The notes under the pieces are model-generated. The model saw only the letters and a program-made list of their open reading frames with translations, made no database searches and was not told the origin of the DNA. Below are positions 33,648-42,362 of a DNA stretch of 64,000 bases, one piece after another. Made by a program: the position numbers and the translations under genes. This DNA is from Bacteroidales bacterium (GTDB taxonomy: Bacteria > Bacteroidota > Bacteroidia > Bacteroidales > UBA932), in the NCBI GenBank assembly GCA_017412645.1, contig JAFPWX010000022.1, forward strand, positions 124,001 through 188,000, read 5' to 3'. Numbering within the stretch: the first letter of the stretch is position 1; each line of letters opens with the position of its first letter.

Positions 33648-35021
33648 TTACTGGTTTTTAATCCGGTCTCCGGACGAAATGGACTCTTCGGTCTTCACGC
33701 TTTGGTGGAAGAAACCCAGCTGGAGGTTCTTTCCGGGGAAGTTTATAGCGAGAGCCTCGTTGATGGAGGCCGTGAGCAGCATTGTCGGAATCGCCGTGTC
33801 GGAGTTCAGGTAGAGTTTGAAGGCATAGAGCATCTCGCTGCCGGATGCGAGCTTGCCGTTCACCATTATGTTCGACAGGGACGGATGAAGCCCCATTCCG
33901 GAAGTGATTGCAGACACGGACGCCTCGGCTATCTTCAGCTGCGAGTCGACGAAGTCTTTGATCTTCTGGTCGACCGCTTCAATCTTCCAGGGATGGACGT
34001 TGCCCATGTCATCGGCGCAGTCGATGGAGTGGAACATCTTGCCGGCATTCTCCTTGCCGGTAAGCACCTGCGTCATGGAGTCGAGGAGTTCCTTGGTTAT
34101 CTTCATAATCTCCTTCTCAATCTCCGCGTCGCTCCAGTCGGGGTTGGCGTTCCGGAGCACCTCGCGCCGATAGTCCCAGTATGCCTGCGAGCTGTGCACG
34201 TGATATGCCAGGTTGATGCCGTTGTCGGTGACGTACTTGAAGATAGTCGGTATTTCCGAACCTCGGATGATCCACCGGAGCGCTCCCCAGAACTGCGGGA
34301 TGGAGTAGAAACTGCGGCCGAACGAGTCGAGGCGGCGGTAGAAGGCCGCTGCCGGGTACTTCCCCGGATTACGCCTATCGAAGACCGGGAATACCTGGAT
34401 ACCCGTATTCAGGCACCCGTGCTCGAAGTCACCTACGAGAATGTGTTTGCAGGCCTCGATGCGGCGGGAATCGTCTTCCGGCCACTCCAGCCGCGACATC
34501 CCGACCGGCAGGTGTTCGAGATGGCTCACCTTTTTGATGCTGCTGAGCCGGGAACCCCGGGTGAGATACCGTGCATCGAAGTAACCTCCGGTATGAAGGA
34601 AGTCCTCCATGATGCCGAGGAGATACTGCTTATAATTCCAGCTGTCAAGCCAGGCCTGGGCCTCTTCGTCTTCGGTCCACTGCTGGATAATCTGGCCGTT
34701 CTCGAACACGTTCCTGAAGAGCTGGGGACCCTGGCCCCAGAGCAGACCCTTCTGGCGGGCGATGATGCCGGGCGCCAGGTTATTGTCGCTGAGGGTGTCA
34801 CGGATGAAAGACGGCACGTCATTGTTCCACCCGTAGGGCACTATCCGGTAATCGCCCACGGTCTGGGGCATCACCTCCCAGTCATGACGTCCGTTTATGA
34901 TGAAAGTCTGCCCCATAGCCCCCTTCAGGGAGCCGTCGATGGCATTCGACAGGATATACACTCGGCCGTCGTCAAGATGGGCGGCGAAACTGTGTTCTGA
35001 TATTTGCTTTATGTTTTTCAC
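33648..35021 (-). CDS. phage portal protein
   Basis: 457 residues from a GTG at 35021 whose last two bases are the start of the upstream gene's TGA stop (GTGA overlap). The open frame continues upstream to 35315, but there it overlaps the better-supported 90-residue gene and its residues look random. Helical, charged protein with VPSFIRDTLSDNNLAPGIIA and IRGSEIPTIFKYVTD, followed by the long helical stem region. Portals form the dodecameric ring through which DNA is packaged; the position two genes after the large terminase supports this. Confidence rests on order and length more than on a motif. Confidence 0.8.
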   Translation of the reverse strand: MKNIKQISEHSFAAHLDDGRVYILSNAIDGSLKGAMGQTFIINGRHDWEVMPQTVGDYRIVPYGWNNDVPSFIRDTLSDNNLAPGIIARQKGLLWGQGPQLFRNVFENGQIIQQWTEDEEAQAWLDSWNYKQYLLGIMEDFLHTGGYFDARYLTRGSRLSSIKKVSHLEHLPVGMSRLEWPEDDSRRIEACKHILVGDFEHGCLNTGIQVFPVFDRRNPGKYPAAAFYRRLDSFGRSFYSIPQFWGALRWIIRGSEIPTIFKYVTDNGINLAYHVHSSQAYWDYRREVLRNANPDWSDAEIEKEIMKITKELLDSMTQVLTGKENAGKMFHSIDCADDMGNVHPWKIEAVDQKIKDFVDSQLKIAEASVSAITSGMGLHPSLSNIMVNGKLASGSEMLYAFKLYLNSDTAIPTMLLTASINEALAINFPGKNLQLGFFHQSVKTEESISSGDRIKNQ

Positions 35022-35290
35022 GACATCGTTACGTTTTCCCCGTTGAAGGTCATCAACAGCGGCTGATAGAAGCGGCGGGGCTCCATCGTATCCAGGTTGA
35101 TATACCTTTCGATGATATCTGCATCTTTGTACTTCGAGCCCATCTCCCTGGAGGTGAGGCGGCCATGGAGCACTTCCACCATACCCTCGCTGCGGCCCCT
35201 TTCGAGGTCGCAGCTCATGAATGAGAAGCTGAAGTCCTTCCCTTCCCGGGAAAGGTCCCTCATCCGGTGTATGGCGTCCCAGATATTCAT
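35018..35290 (-). CDS. small phage protein between terminase and portal
   Basis: 90 residues from the ATG at 35290 (MNIWDAIHRMRDL). Charged, with a C-terminal MEPRRFYQPLLMTFNG. Its stop overlaps the portal start, so the two are translationally coupled and probably act together. No family recognised. Confidence 0.7.
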   Translation of the reverse strand: MNIWDAIHRMRDLSREGKDFSFSFMSCDLERGRSEGMVEVLHGRLTSREMGSKYKDADIIERYINLDTMEPRRFYQPLLMTFNGENVTMS

Positions 35291-35565
35291 CCTGTGCAAA
35301 ATTACCCCGAATCAATCCTTTGGAAAGGACGGAAAATCCTCTTGTCGGCGCCGGGAGGTCTTAAGCGCCCTTTCGGGCGATGTGTACCCCCGCGCCGGGC
35401 GATATTCAGGCGTTATTTAACTGAACGAAAGTATTAAAGTGTTGAAAAGCAATTCGTTGACTCCACTGGCCGGGATGGACGCACTTTTTGTGTCGTTCGA
35501 GAGCGCGGCCCGCCCTGCTCTGCGAGTGCAATCGCAAATGCCTGGAAAAGGTGATTTATGGCGGA
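35291..35565. other. 275-bp noncoding gap inside the packaging genes
   Basis: No convincing gene on either strand. It contains GC-rich short inverted repeats (CGCCC at 35366-35370 with GGGCG at 35375-35379, and repeated GGCGCCGGG/CGCGCCGGG words). The minus strand has TAATTTTG at 35297-35304, but this is too close to the ATG at 35290 to be its usual promoter. A gap next to terl is a plausible packaging signal (cos or pac) or an internal promoter. Confidence 0.4.
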
Positions 35566-37356
35566 TTACTTGCCTGCGCCGGAGATATCGATGTTGCCCG
35601 GGATGACGCTGCGGGCGCTTTTTACCACCTTTCTCCAGTCCTTGGTCATCAGCAGATATTTGAGGCTGTCGGACGGGTTGGTGGACTCGTTCGGAAGGCG
35701 CGAAAGTTCCAGTTTTTCGGTCGATTTGTCCTTATAGACCACCCCGTTCTTCATTATGAGCCGGGCCCGCTCAAGGGAGTTCTTGAGTTCCTTCGCCGCC
35801 TTCATGTCGATGCGCAGCAGCGGGAGCCGGACATTGTCTTCGCTCATAAGTATCTGCATGAAGTGGTACTCTTCGCTCTGGTAGATGGTGCCCTGTCCCC
35901 GGCTCATCAGATGAACCGTCCAGCCGGTGGGCCGGCCCGCTTCGTCGCGCTCGATGGCGTTCTTGAGTTCACCTGCATAGTCTTTCTTCACGTCTTTGTT
36001 GGCATTGCCGGCACGGTCATAGTACATGAATACCACGCGGTTGGTCATGGGGGCAAAGTAGGTCCTGAACTTCTCACCAAGTTCCTTCAGGTACGCGGGT
36101 GAAAGCGTGTAGAGGAACTTGATGACGCGTATGATATCGCGGGTGGAACCGGATTCCTTTTGCAGCTGTGCGATGCTCATGCTGTTCATCCTTCCTCCAA
36201 AATCCACCCCGAGCCGCAATGGCAGGGCTGGGTTGCAGTGCTTGAGGACGACGCATGTTTCCTGGCCAAGAAGCGCTATTTTATCATACTCCGCCTCATT
36301 GATGCTGTCTTCGAAGAAGTGGAACTCACAGAGCCTCGGATAGAACTTGTCCCCGGTACTGAGAGTGGAACGCATTGACAGCACTGCCGTCTGTGTGTCC
36401 GGAAGTGAAGCGGCGAACGCATCTGCGAACCAGTCGGCCCCGAGGATGTCTGCGTTTACATAGCTTGATGCACGCAGGTAGAGCGTATCCGCATCTGGCT
36501 GCAGGCGTGTCCGGATCCAACGCTCGCGCCAGCGTGAAGCGACGGCAAGCTTCGCCTCATACGCCTTGCGAGCCTTCTCGCTCCCGCTATCCACCCAGGC
36601 GTCTTTCGCCGCGATGGCCTCGCGGAGGGCTTCGTTATAAACCAGGCCGGCACGTATGACAAGGAGTATGGCCTCTTTGTTCATATTCCGCGCCTGGCTG
36701 CGCATCCAGTCGTATTCCCCCACGTGCGACGGATCGGCCACGTCCGAGGTGAAGAACTGGCCTCTGTAGTATGGACTTGACTTGTATTGCGGATATCCAC
36801 GTACGGCCTTGAGCAAATTCGCAATCTGCGCCGGCTTGAGGTACTTCGCTTCATCGCCTATCACGAAGACGAAGGAACGGCCGGCAAGCGTCGAAGGCCT
36901 GTCTATAGATCCGAAGGTGATGTTCAGACCCGTGAAGAAGATTATGGTGCGCTTGTATGAGATTATATGGTTCACCGGATTCCAGAAATGCGGACGCAGC
37001 CACTCCTGCAGGGATTCCCGTTCCTTGTCGCTGAACTCCGGAGGAGCAGTCTCCACCACATAGTGGACGCCTTCCCGGAATCCCTTGCGCTCCAGGCCTT
37101 CCAGGACGGAAGGAAGGATATTGGAAGACAGGTTCGAGAATGTGTCGGCAATCCAGGCGATGGGAGCGCCAGGCAGCTCGTACACCAGTTCGATAAGCAG
37201 AGAACAGAGTATCTCCGTTGTCTTGGCTGAGCCGCGGCCGAGTTCCAGGAAAGTTTTTCTTGCCCCGACCAGGGAGATGATCTGGGCGAATTTGTTCTGG
37301 TAGAGTATGTCGGCCGAACGGGTTTTGTCCAGGTTAATTTTCTTCCTCGATGGCAT
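35566..37356 (-). CDS. terL: terminase large subunit
   Basis: 596 residues. ATPase domain: Walker A GRGSAKTT (residues 40-46 region), Walker B FVFVIGDEAKY with Asp168-Glu169. C-terminal RNase H-like nuclease domain opens with RLGVDFGGRMNSM near residue 375 (first metal-binding Asp), followed by VVFMYYDRAGN (second Asp). It powers DNA translocation into the prohead and cuts concatemers. The start overlaps the small subunit gene by 23 bases. This family is far from lambda and T4 types, consistent with a Bacteroidota siphophage. Confidence 0.92.
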   Translation of the reverse strand: MPSRKKINLDKTRSADILYQNKFAQIISLVGARKTFLELGRGSAKTTEILCSLLIELVYELPGAPIAWIADTFSNLSSNILPSVLEGLERKGFREGVHYVVETAPPEFSDKERESLQEWLRPHFWNPVNHIISYKRTIIFFTGLNITFGSIDRPSTLAGRSFVFVIGDEAKYLKPAQIANLLKAVRGYPQYKSSPYYRGQFFTSDVADPSHVGEYDWMRSQARNMNKEAILLVIRAGLVYNEALREAIAAKDAWVDSGSEKARKAYEAKLAVASRWRERWIRTRLQPDADTLYLRASSYVNADILGADWFADAFAASLPDTQTAVLSMRSTLSTGDKFYPRLCEFHFFEDSINEAEYDKIALLGQETCVVLKHCNPALPLRLGVDFGGRMNSMSIAQLQKESGSTRDIIRVIKFLYTLSPAYLKELGEKFRTYFAPMTNRVVFMYYDRAGNANKDVKKDYAGELKNAIERDEAGRPTGWTVHLMSRGQGTIYQSEEYHFMQILMSEDNVRLPLLRIDMKAAKELKNSLERARLIMKNGVVYKDKSTEKLELSRLPNESTNPSDSLKYLLMTKDWRKVVKSARSVIPGNIDISGAGK

Positions 37357-38275
37357 CGTCCAGAGTCTTTATGATGTCGAAATCCTTAATGCCGGCTTCG
37401 CGCTTGAGGCGGTCTGCTTCGGCTGCAGGCAACTCCAGCGCGTCGATCTGGGCGCCCAGGGCATCGCGGCTCACCGTCGGCAGACCTATGGACTCCGGCG
37501 CCAGACTCGACACTATGAACTTGCGGGGGTAGTTCTCCGGAGCCACGGTTTCAGGCTCCGGCTGGTCCAGCTGCAGAAGCTTTGCACGTTTGTCCAAAAT
37601 CCCTGCCGCAAGGGCGAAATCCTGCGGAGTCTTCGCGGTTTCCAGGATGGCGTGATAGAGCGTGTCGTAGCTTTCCGCAATATGATACCGCATAGCCTGG
37701 CGGGTGTTACGACGTCCGCCGTTAAAAAGTTCTATGGCTTCCGCCAGCATCTCTTTCGCCTGGGGGAAAGCCAGGGCGAACGGTTCCTTCTGAAGTAGCT
37801 GCAGGGTCTTGCGGTCGCCGAAGCGAAGCTGGAAGGAATATATCATCTGCAGGGCCTGGATGTACAGCTGTTCATCGCTGTCGAAGCGGCCGGACTTGCC
37901 GGAAGAGAGCAGCTGCTCCACCGATTCGAAAAGGGACGGATCATCCGCTCCTCCGAAAAGGTCGAGCTTCGTGAGTTTGAACGAACGTTCCCGGACCATG
38001 TCCGAGAAGAGCTTTATCGATGTCTGGTTGCCGGACTTCGCATCACTCAGCAGTTTGGACTCCATCTCAAAGGTGGCTTTCAGTTCACCTTTGAGGATGG
38101 CCTTCCTTACATCACTCGCCGGATCGTGCATCTCCGCTTCCAGGGCACTGGCATCCCAGCCGAAGAAGGTCGCGATGTCGTCAACGCTCCATCGCAGCTC
38201 CCCCAGTTTCTCCAGCTCGGTCAGATCGGTATCTGACGGGGTGATCTTCGAGTATGCAGGATTTGTAGAACTCAT
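37334..38275 (-). CDS. terminase small subunit-like protein
   Basis: 313 residues from Met at 38275 (MSSTNPAYSK); four more codons to 38287 are possible. N-terminal region has a helix-turn-helix-like segment (ELRWSVDDIATFFGWDASALEAEM) as expected for the DNA-recognising subunit; the C-terminal half is helical (HIL-like segments, AMRYHIAESYDTLYHAILET). It lies directly upstream of terL and overlaps it. Longer than most small terminases, so a fusion with another packaging function is possible. Confidence 0.75.
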   Translation of the reverse strand: MSSTNPAYSKITPSDTDLTELEKLGELRWSVDDIATFFGWDASALEAEMHDPASDVRKAILKGELKATFEMESKLLSDAKSGNQTSIKLFSDMVRERSFKLTKLDLFGGADDPSLFESVEQLLSSGKSGRFDSDEQLYIQALQMIYSFQLRFGDRKTLQLLQKEPFALAFPQAKEMLAEAIELFNGGRRNTRQAMRYHIAESYDTLYHAILETAKTPQDFALAAGILDKRAKLLQLDQPEPETVAPENYPRKFIVSSLAPESIGLPTVSRDALGAQIDALELPAAEADRLKREAGIKDFDIIKTLDDAIEEEN

Positions 38276-38836
38276 ATATCCGTTCATTATTGCAGATTGT
38301 GTATTGTTCGTTGCCGGAATTCTCCGCGAAATTGCCGGATCCGGTGATTACTATTTTACCCCCCCCCCGGTGGAGGCGAGCGTCACCTTGGAGTGATTGA
38401 ATCCAAGGCCTATCCGAACCTTCTCCGCGCGGGCCGCGACCGCCGATTTCAAATAATCCCATTTTGCCGGGCTCATTCGCGGAACGTAATCGCTCAAGTA
38501 GAGATATACGCTGCGGATCTTTCCTTTGTCCAGCCAGTCGAAGAGCGTCTGGCAGCAGATGTTGCTGATACTGTAGGTGCTCACTATCAGTTCATCTATA
38601 TTCCCCAGGGATTCAATGAGCCAGATTATCATCGACATCGTGTTGAACTGGGCAGTGGTCCAAAGGAAGAGCATCTCTCCCGGGCCCGGAGGCGCGGCTA
38701 CGTTCTTGCGTATGTTCGCCACTTTCGCCACGTGCATCTCTTCGAAGGCCTGCACAGCTGCCGCTGTCTTCCCTTCCGGGCGCTCTGGCATCTGAGGTGC
38801 GGGGGCTGCCGGGACTTCAAGTGAGAAGAGGCCCAT
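38181..38836 (-). pseudogene. phospholipase D-like domain protein, frame broken at a poly-G tract
   Basis: As read, the ATG at 38836 gives 161 residues ending at 38351, right after a run of ten G on the coding strand (38359-38368 on plus). The next frame continues the same domain: HSKVTLAS upstream of the tract and IVITGSGNFAENSGNEQYTI after it together form the HxK...GSxN signature of PLD-like nucleases/phospholipases. Eleven G (or eight) would rejoin them into one protein of about 219 residues ending at 38181 and overlapping the small terminase start. So the gene is either phase-variable, decoded by slippage, or affected by a homopolymer sequencing error. The likely role is a nuclease; it lies in the head operon. 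Confidence 0.75.
38359..38368 (-). repeat. poly-G tract (10 G on coding strand)
   Basis: Homopolymer at the point where the reading frame of the PLD-like gene breaks; one more base would restore it. Confidence 0.85.
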
Positions 38837-39523
38837 TCACCTGGTGCGTTTATCGGATTCGGCAATCATGCCCTCGACTACTTCCAGCTGACGCCGTTTT
38901 GCTTCGATGCGCTCTTCGCGGGAATCCTTGAGGTGGGGTTTGTCTCCCCTGCGAATCTCCGACTCCGCCCGCCAGATGGCACCTTTTAGGCGCTTGCTTT
39001 CGGCGACCAGCTCCACGACGCTCATTTTCCGGTAGGCATCGTACTGTCTGGACTGAGCGAATACCGGGTGTTTGCCAAGGATTTTACCGTGCTCTTTGTA
39101 ATACGCAAATTCGGCTGTGATCTGCCGGTTTTGCTGAAAATTTTTCAGCAGTTTTTTTGCAGTTTCGAAACAGTCTTCCAGAGATCCACACTCGAAGAGT
39201 GCTCTATGTCCTTCGATGGTCCCTTCATAGGCAGTGATTTTGTCGTTGGCCAGGATCTTCAACTCTACCGGACAGCCGGGCTTCGAGAGGAACGGCCACT
39301 CTTCACGAAATCGGTTGCGGGGCTGAGGTTCCGGAGGCGCAAGCAGCTGCCCGGCCGGCACGTCGGAATAGCCGGAAAGGGCCTTCACCAACTGCGATTT
39401 ATACAGTCTCGGCCGTGCCGTGACGAGACGTTCCAGCAACGGGTTCGGAGTATATATGCCAAGGAGCCGAAGCCCTTCACGGACCTCGGCTCCACCTCTG
39501 AGCCATAGTGCTACGTCATTCAT
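38837..39523 (-). CDS. hypothetical phage protein of the head region
   Basis: 228 residues from the ATG at 39523 (MNDVALWLRGG); the frame upstream to 39592 overlaps the previous gene and is rejected. Mixed N-terminal half and a long charged C-terminal coiled coil (VVELVAESKRLKGAIWRAES; EERIEAKRRQLEVVEGM). Its stop adjoins the PLD-like gene start. Unrecognised. Confidence 0.65.
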   Translation of the reverse strand: MNDVALWLRGGAEVREGLRLLGIYTPNPLLERLVTARPRLYKSQLVKALSGYSDVPAGQLLAPPEPQPRNRFREEWPFLSKPGCPVELKILANDKITAYEGTIEGHRALFECGSLEDCFETAKKLLKNFQQNRQITAEFAYYKEHGKILGKHPVFAQSRQYDAYRKMSVVELVAESKRLKGAIWRAESEIRRGDKPHLKDSREERIEAKRRQLEVVEGMIAESDKRTR

Positions 39524-40109
39524 TGCGGTCGGATTTAGCGTAATCTTGCAGCAGGTCGGAAATGGCGTTCCAGCCTGTGAGCGAGCAGCCAAGGAACCGC
39601 CTTGAGAGCAGCGCCTCTATGACCTTGTGCCGGCAGGGCGAACCGGACAGCACCTGGAAGAAGTATCCGTCGGGAGATGCGTGCGAAACCTTTAAGGGAC
39701 GTCCGTTCGGGACGGTGCAGTCCCTGATGCATTTCTCTGTGTCAAAGTCTGACGTTTCCTTGAGACCGGAGAGGTATTCCACGACTCTTTCTTTGCTCAG
39801 GCGGACCGGAACGCGGCTGCTGTACTTCACATCACCGTTGCCCGCAGATACATAGACCGCCGGAAAGAGAATAGTTTCTACAGAGGTCGGTCCGAGTGGG
39901 ACGGTGTTGGCCTGTACAAGAACGAAATCCTCGCCGATGGCGGCGTCGGTCACGATATCCAGAAGCACTTCCATGACGGAGTAGTCCTCCGGAACGCTCA
40001 GGATCATAACCGTTCCGGAGAACCGTTTCTCCCAGAGAGCCCGCATCAGGTCTTCCGTGCCTTCATAGGCCAGGACGATTACGGGATAGTTGTCGAGAGA
40101 CTCCGCCAT
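39516..40109 (-). CDS. hypothetical phage protein of the head region
   Basis: 197 residues. Alternating beta/alpha start (YPVIVLAYEGTEDLMRALW; GTVMILSVPEDYSVMEVLLD) and a C-terminal part with several Cys (DTEKCIRDCTV, GSPCRH). The start ATG directly precedes the stop of paralogue B in a one-base overlap at 40109, and its stop overlaps the next start by eight bases. Unrecognised; head-completion role is possible from position. Confidence 0.65.
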   Translation of the reverse strand: MAESLDNYPVIVLAYEGTEDLMRALWEKRFSGTVMILSVPEDYSVMEVLLDIVTDAAIGEDFVLVQANTVPLGPTSVETILFPAVYVSAGNGDVKYSSRVPVRLSKERVVEYLSGLKETSDFDTEKCIRDCTVPNGRPLKVSHASPDGYFFQVLSGSPCRHKVIEALLSRRFLGCSLTGWNAISDLLQDYAKSDRNE

Positions 40110-40651
40110 TATTCACCTGCGCTTTCGTCCTCGGCGTCTTCGGCCACTGCGGGCAGGGTGCCGGTATAGACGCGGGGCACATAGGCGTCTCCCATCTCCT
40201 GGGTGAAGGAGAGGTGGGTCTTCAGGCCGTCCTTGCTGTCGGTCGGCTCAGCGCTCAGCACCAACGGGTTGCAGGTGCGACCGTAGATCTTCGTCGGAGC
40301 GTCGCAGCTCTGGACGATGATGATGACGCCCTTGTTGGCGTATGCCTCGACGAAGTTGTTGAGCGCGACGGAATCGCCGGGATAGTCGAACTCGACCTTG
40401 TCTGCGAACACTTTCGCGTCCACGTCGCCGGAGTTCTCGTAGCCTACGCTGATGGAAGAGCGGGACACCTGGATGGCCACGGCCTTGGCTCCTTCGTTCA
40501 GCGCAAGGTTGGAGCTCGTGCTGGTGTTGCCGAACTCGCGGGTCACGTCGGTTGCCACGTCGTCCACATCGATGATGTAGATCTTATCCTTCTTTGCCAC
40601 GGCAGCGCCGCCGCCGGGAATCTTGGGAATGGATGCTTTTACGTAAGTCAT
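40109..40651 (-). CDS. phage structural protein, paralogue B
   Basis: 180 residues starting MTYVKASIPKIPGGGAAVAK. It shares the order of all main motifs with paralogue A (GYENSGDVDAKVFADKVEFD, YPGD, KIYGR-CNPL, SAEPTDSKD, YVPRVYTG). Acidic C-terminal tail (EDAEDESAGE). It is the first gene after the capsid gene, so a major virion component is likely (tail tube, decoration or head fibre); the sequence does not decide which. Confidence 0.75.
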   Translation of the reverse strand: MTYVKASIPKIPGGGAAVAKKDKIYIIDVDDVATDVTREFGNTSTSSNLALNEGAKAVAIQVSRSSISVGYENSGDVDAKVFADKVEFDYPGDSVALNNFVEAYANKGVIIIVQSCDAPTKIYGRTCNPLVLSAEPTDSKDGLKTHLSFTQEMGDAYVPRVYTGTLPAVAEDAEDESAGE

Positions 40652-40715
40652 TGTATTCTGTGTTTTATTGGGGGCCGGGAGGTGCGGCCCCCTGATTTAA
40701 CATGTTACGACTCGA

Positions 40716-42326
40716 CTATTCGCCTTCGGAGTTAGCGTTTTCGCCTCCTTCAGCACCGCCTTCAGCACCTTCACCGCCTTCAGCACCTTCACCGCCTTCC
40801 GTGCCACTGCCGCTGCCCTCGCCAGAAGCTGCCTCCCCGCCAGAGTTTGGGTCCTGGCCGTTCTCCCACGCGTCGGATGCGCTCAGGGGATCGGTTGCCA
40901 CGGAGGGAGTGTAACCGTCGGGAATGGCCGCGTAGACGGCTTCGGCCACGAGGAAGCCCACGGAGAGGCTGTACTCACCGAAGATCTTCACGTCGTAGTT
41001 CTCGACCTGGATCATGTTGATGCAGGACTCTGCCTTGGCATAGTCCACGAGCATCACCATGTTGTCGGCGGGAGTGGCGAAGAGGATCTTCGAGCCGTAC
41101 ATGCTCTTGAGGGCAACCAGGTTGAAGCTGGTGAAGCGGATCTTGCCGTCGCTTTCGGCGTTGGTGTACTTGCCGTTCACCTCGAAGTCGGCACGGCGGT
41201 AAGCCGTGAGGAACTCCGGCGAGCAGTACACGTTGAAGATACGGCTGAACAGCGGGGAGATGGCATCCACGAAGCTGTCCACGTATGCGAGGAGCTGGGC
41301 TGCCGTGAGGGTGGTGTAGTCCAGCGCGTTCCTGAAGAAGTTCATTTTGCAGGAAGAGTCGGACTTGCCGTTCACGAGGATGGTCTCGATACCGTCCATG
41401 GAGTCCTTGGCCGCGAAGCCGGCGTCGCCGTCGGACACGCTGCCGTCGTTGTGGTCCACGAAGGAGCCCTTGGCGACCATTGCGAGGGTGATGTCGTCCG
41501 TCACCTTCGGGAGTACGTGCTGCTCTATCATGTACTTGATGATAGGCATCTCGGCCGGGGTCTTGCCCTGTTCGTAAAGGTACTGGAGCCAGCTTTCCAG
41601 GATGTCGGTGGCTTTGAGCTTAACGTTGATCTTGTGGCGGCGGTAGACGATTTCGATGGGAGTGAACTTGGCGCTGCCTTTCGGGGTCCACGCCGGGGTG
41701 AACTGCTGCGAAACCTCGGTCATGAGGGCGGAGGTGGCCTTGTAGTTCGTGTTCGAGGTGATCTTGCGGAAGTACTTCGCATCGTCGAAGCCGTTATAGA
41801 TCCGCTTTGCCAGGATCTCAATGCGGGTGTTGGCCGGCATTACGGCGCCGAACTCCGTGCGGAGATCGGAGGTATCGAGGGTTGCGGTGGCTGCAGTGGC
41901 CATCGCCGGGGCGAAGCCGCCTGCGAGCGCCTGCGCTGCGAGCTTGTTGTGCAGGGCACCGGCGTTCAGGTCGAACTTCTTTACGGTACCGGCTGCGGGA
42001 GCGGCGGGTTTCTGTGCCTGCGGCTGGGGCTCGGGCTGCTGCGAGAGGGTCTTGACATCGGCCTGCAGCCTGGACTTCTCTTCCTTAAGCTGCGCGATTT
42101 CGGCGTCCTTCGCCTTGGTGAGGTTGGCGAGGTTTTCGAGAAGAGTCTCTGCACTCTTCCCTTCGGAGGCGGCGGACTCTATCTCCCTGAGGATATCGGA
42201 GCCGTAGATGCTCTCCAGCTTGGCACGCTGTTCATCGCTAATGTCCAGCTTGCCTTCCTTGATCTCCAGGGCCTTGAGCCCGAGAGCACCGGCCATGACG
42301 GCCAGTATGCGTGCGAGTTTTTTCAT
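40716..42326 (-). CDS. major capsid protein with N-terminal scaffold region
   Basis: 536 residues. Residues 1-110 include a coiled coil (NLTKAKDAEIAQLKEEKSRL) followed by a Pro/Gln/Ala linker (QPEPQPQAQKPAAPAAGT), a typical cleavable delta/scaffold domain. The HK97-like body runs from about 115 to 480 (DLRTEFGAVMPANTRIEILA, FSRIFNVYCSPEFLTAYRRA, EYSLSVGFLVAEAVYAA). The last 45 residues are a Gly/Glu/Ser low-complexity tail of GGEGAEGG repeats, encoded by short repeated codons at 40745-40830. The gene is preceded by the head protease gene, which probably removes the scaffold region. No separate scaffold gene is present. Confidence 0.88.
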   Translation of the reverse strand: MKKLARILAVMAGALGLKALEIKEGKLDISDEQRAKLESIYGSDILREIESAASEGKSAETLLENLANLTKAKDAEIAQLKEEKSRLQADVKTLSQQPEPQPQAQKPAAPAAGTVKKFDLNAGALHNKLAAQALAGGFAPAMATAATATLDTSDLRTEFGAVMPANTRIEILAKRIYNGFDDAKYFRKITSNTNYKATSALMTEVSQQFTPAWTPKGSAKFTPIEIVYRRHKINVKLKATDILESWLQYLYEQGKTPAEMPIIKYMIEQHVLPKVTDDITLAMVAKGSFVDHNDGSVSDGDAGFAAKDSMDGIETILVNGKSDSSCKMNFFRNALDYTTLTAAQLLAYVDSFVDAISPLFSRIFNVYCSPEFLTAYRRADFEVNGKYTNAESDGKIRFTSFNLVALKSMYGSKILFATPADNMVMLVDYAKAESCINMIQVENYDVKIFGEYSLSVGFLVAEAVYAAIPDGYTPSVATDPLSASDAWENGQDPNSGGEAASGEGSGSGTEGGEGAEGGEGAEGGAEGGENANSEGE

Positions 42327-42362
42327 CGGTTGAATTATTGAATTGGTTTACACTATGTTAAG

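Noticed and set aside
33702-35000. A 432-codon plus-strand open frame opposite the portal gene.
   Set aside because: Antisense to a well-placed late gene in a solid minus-strand operon; composition is that of a shadow frame.
35022-35315. N-terminal extension of the portal protein.
   Set aside because: It overlaps a better gene on another frame, and the GTG at 35021 shares bases with that gene's stop, a normal coupling.
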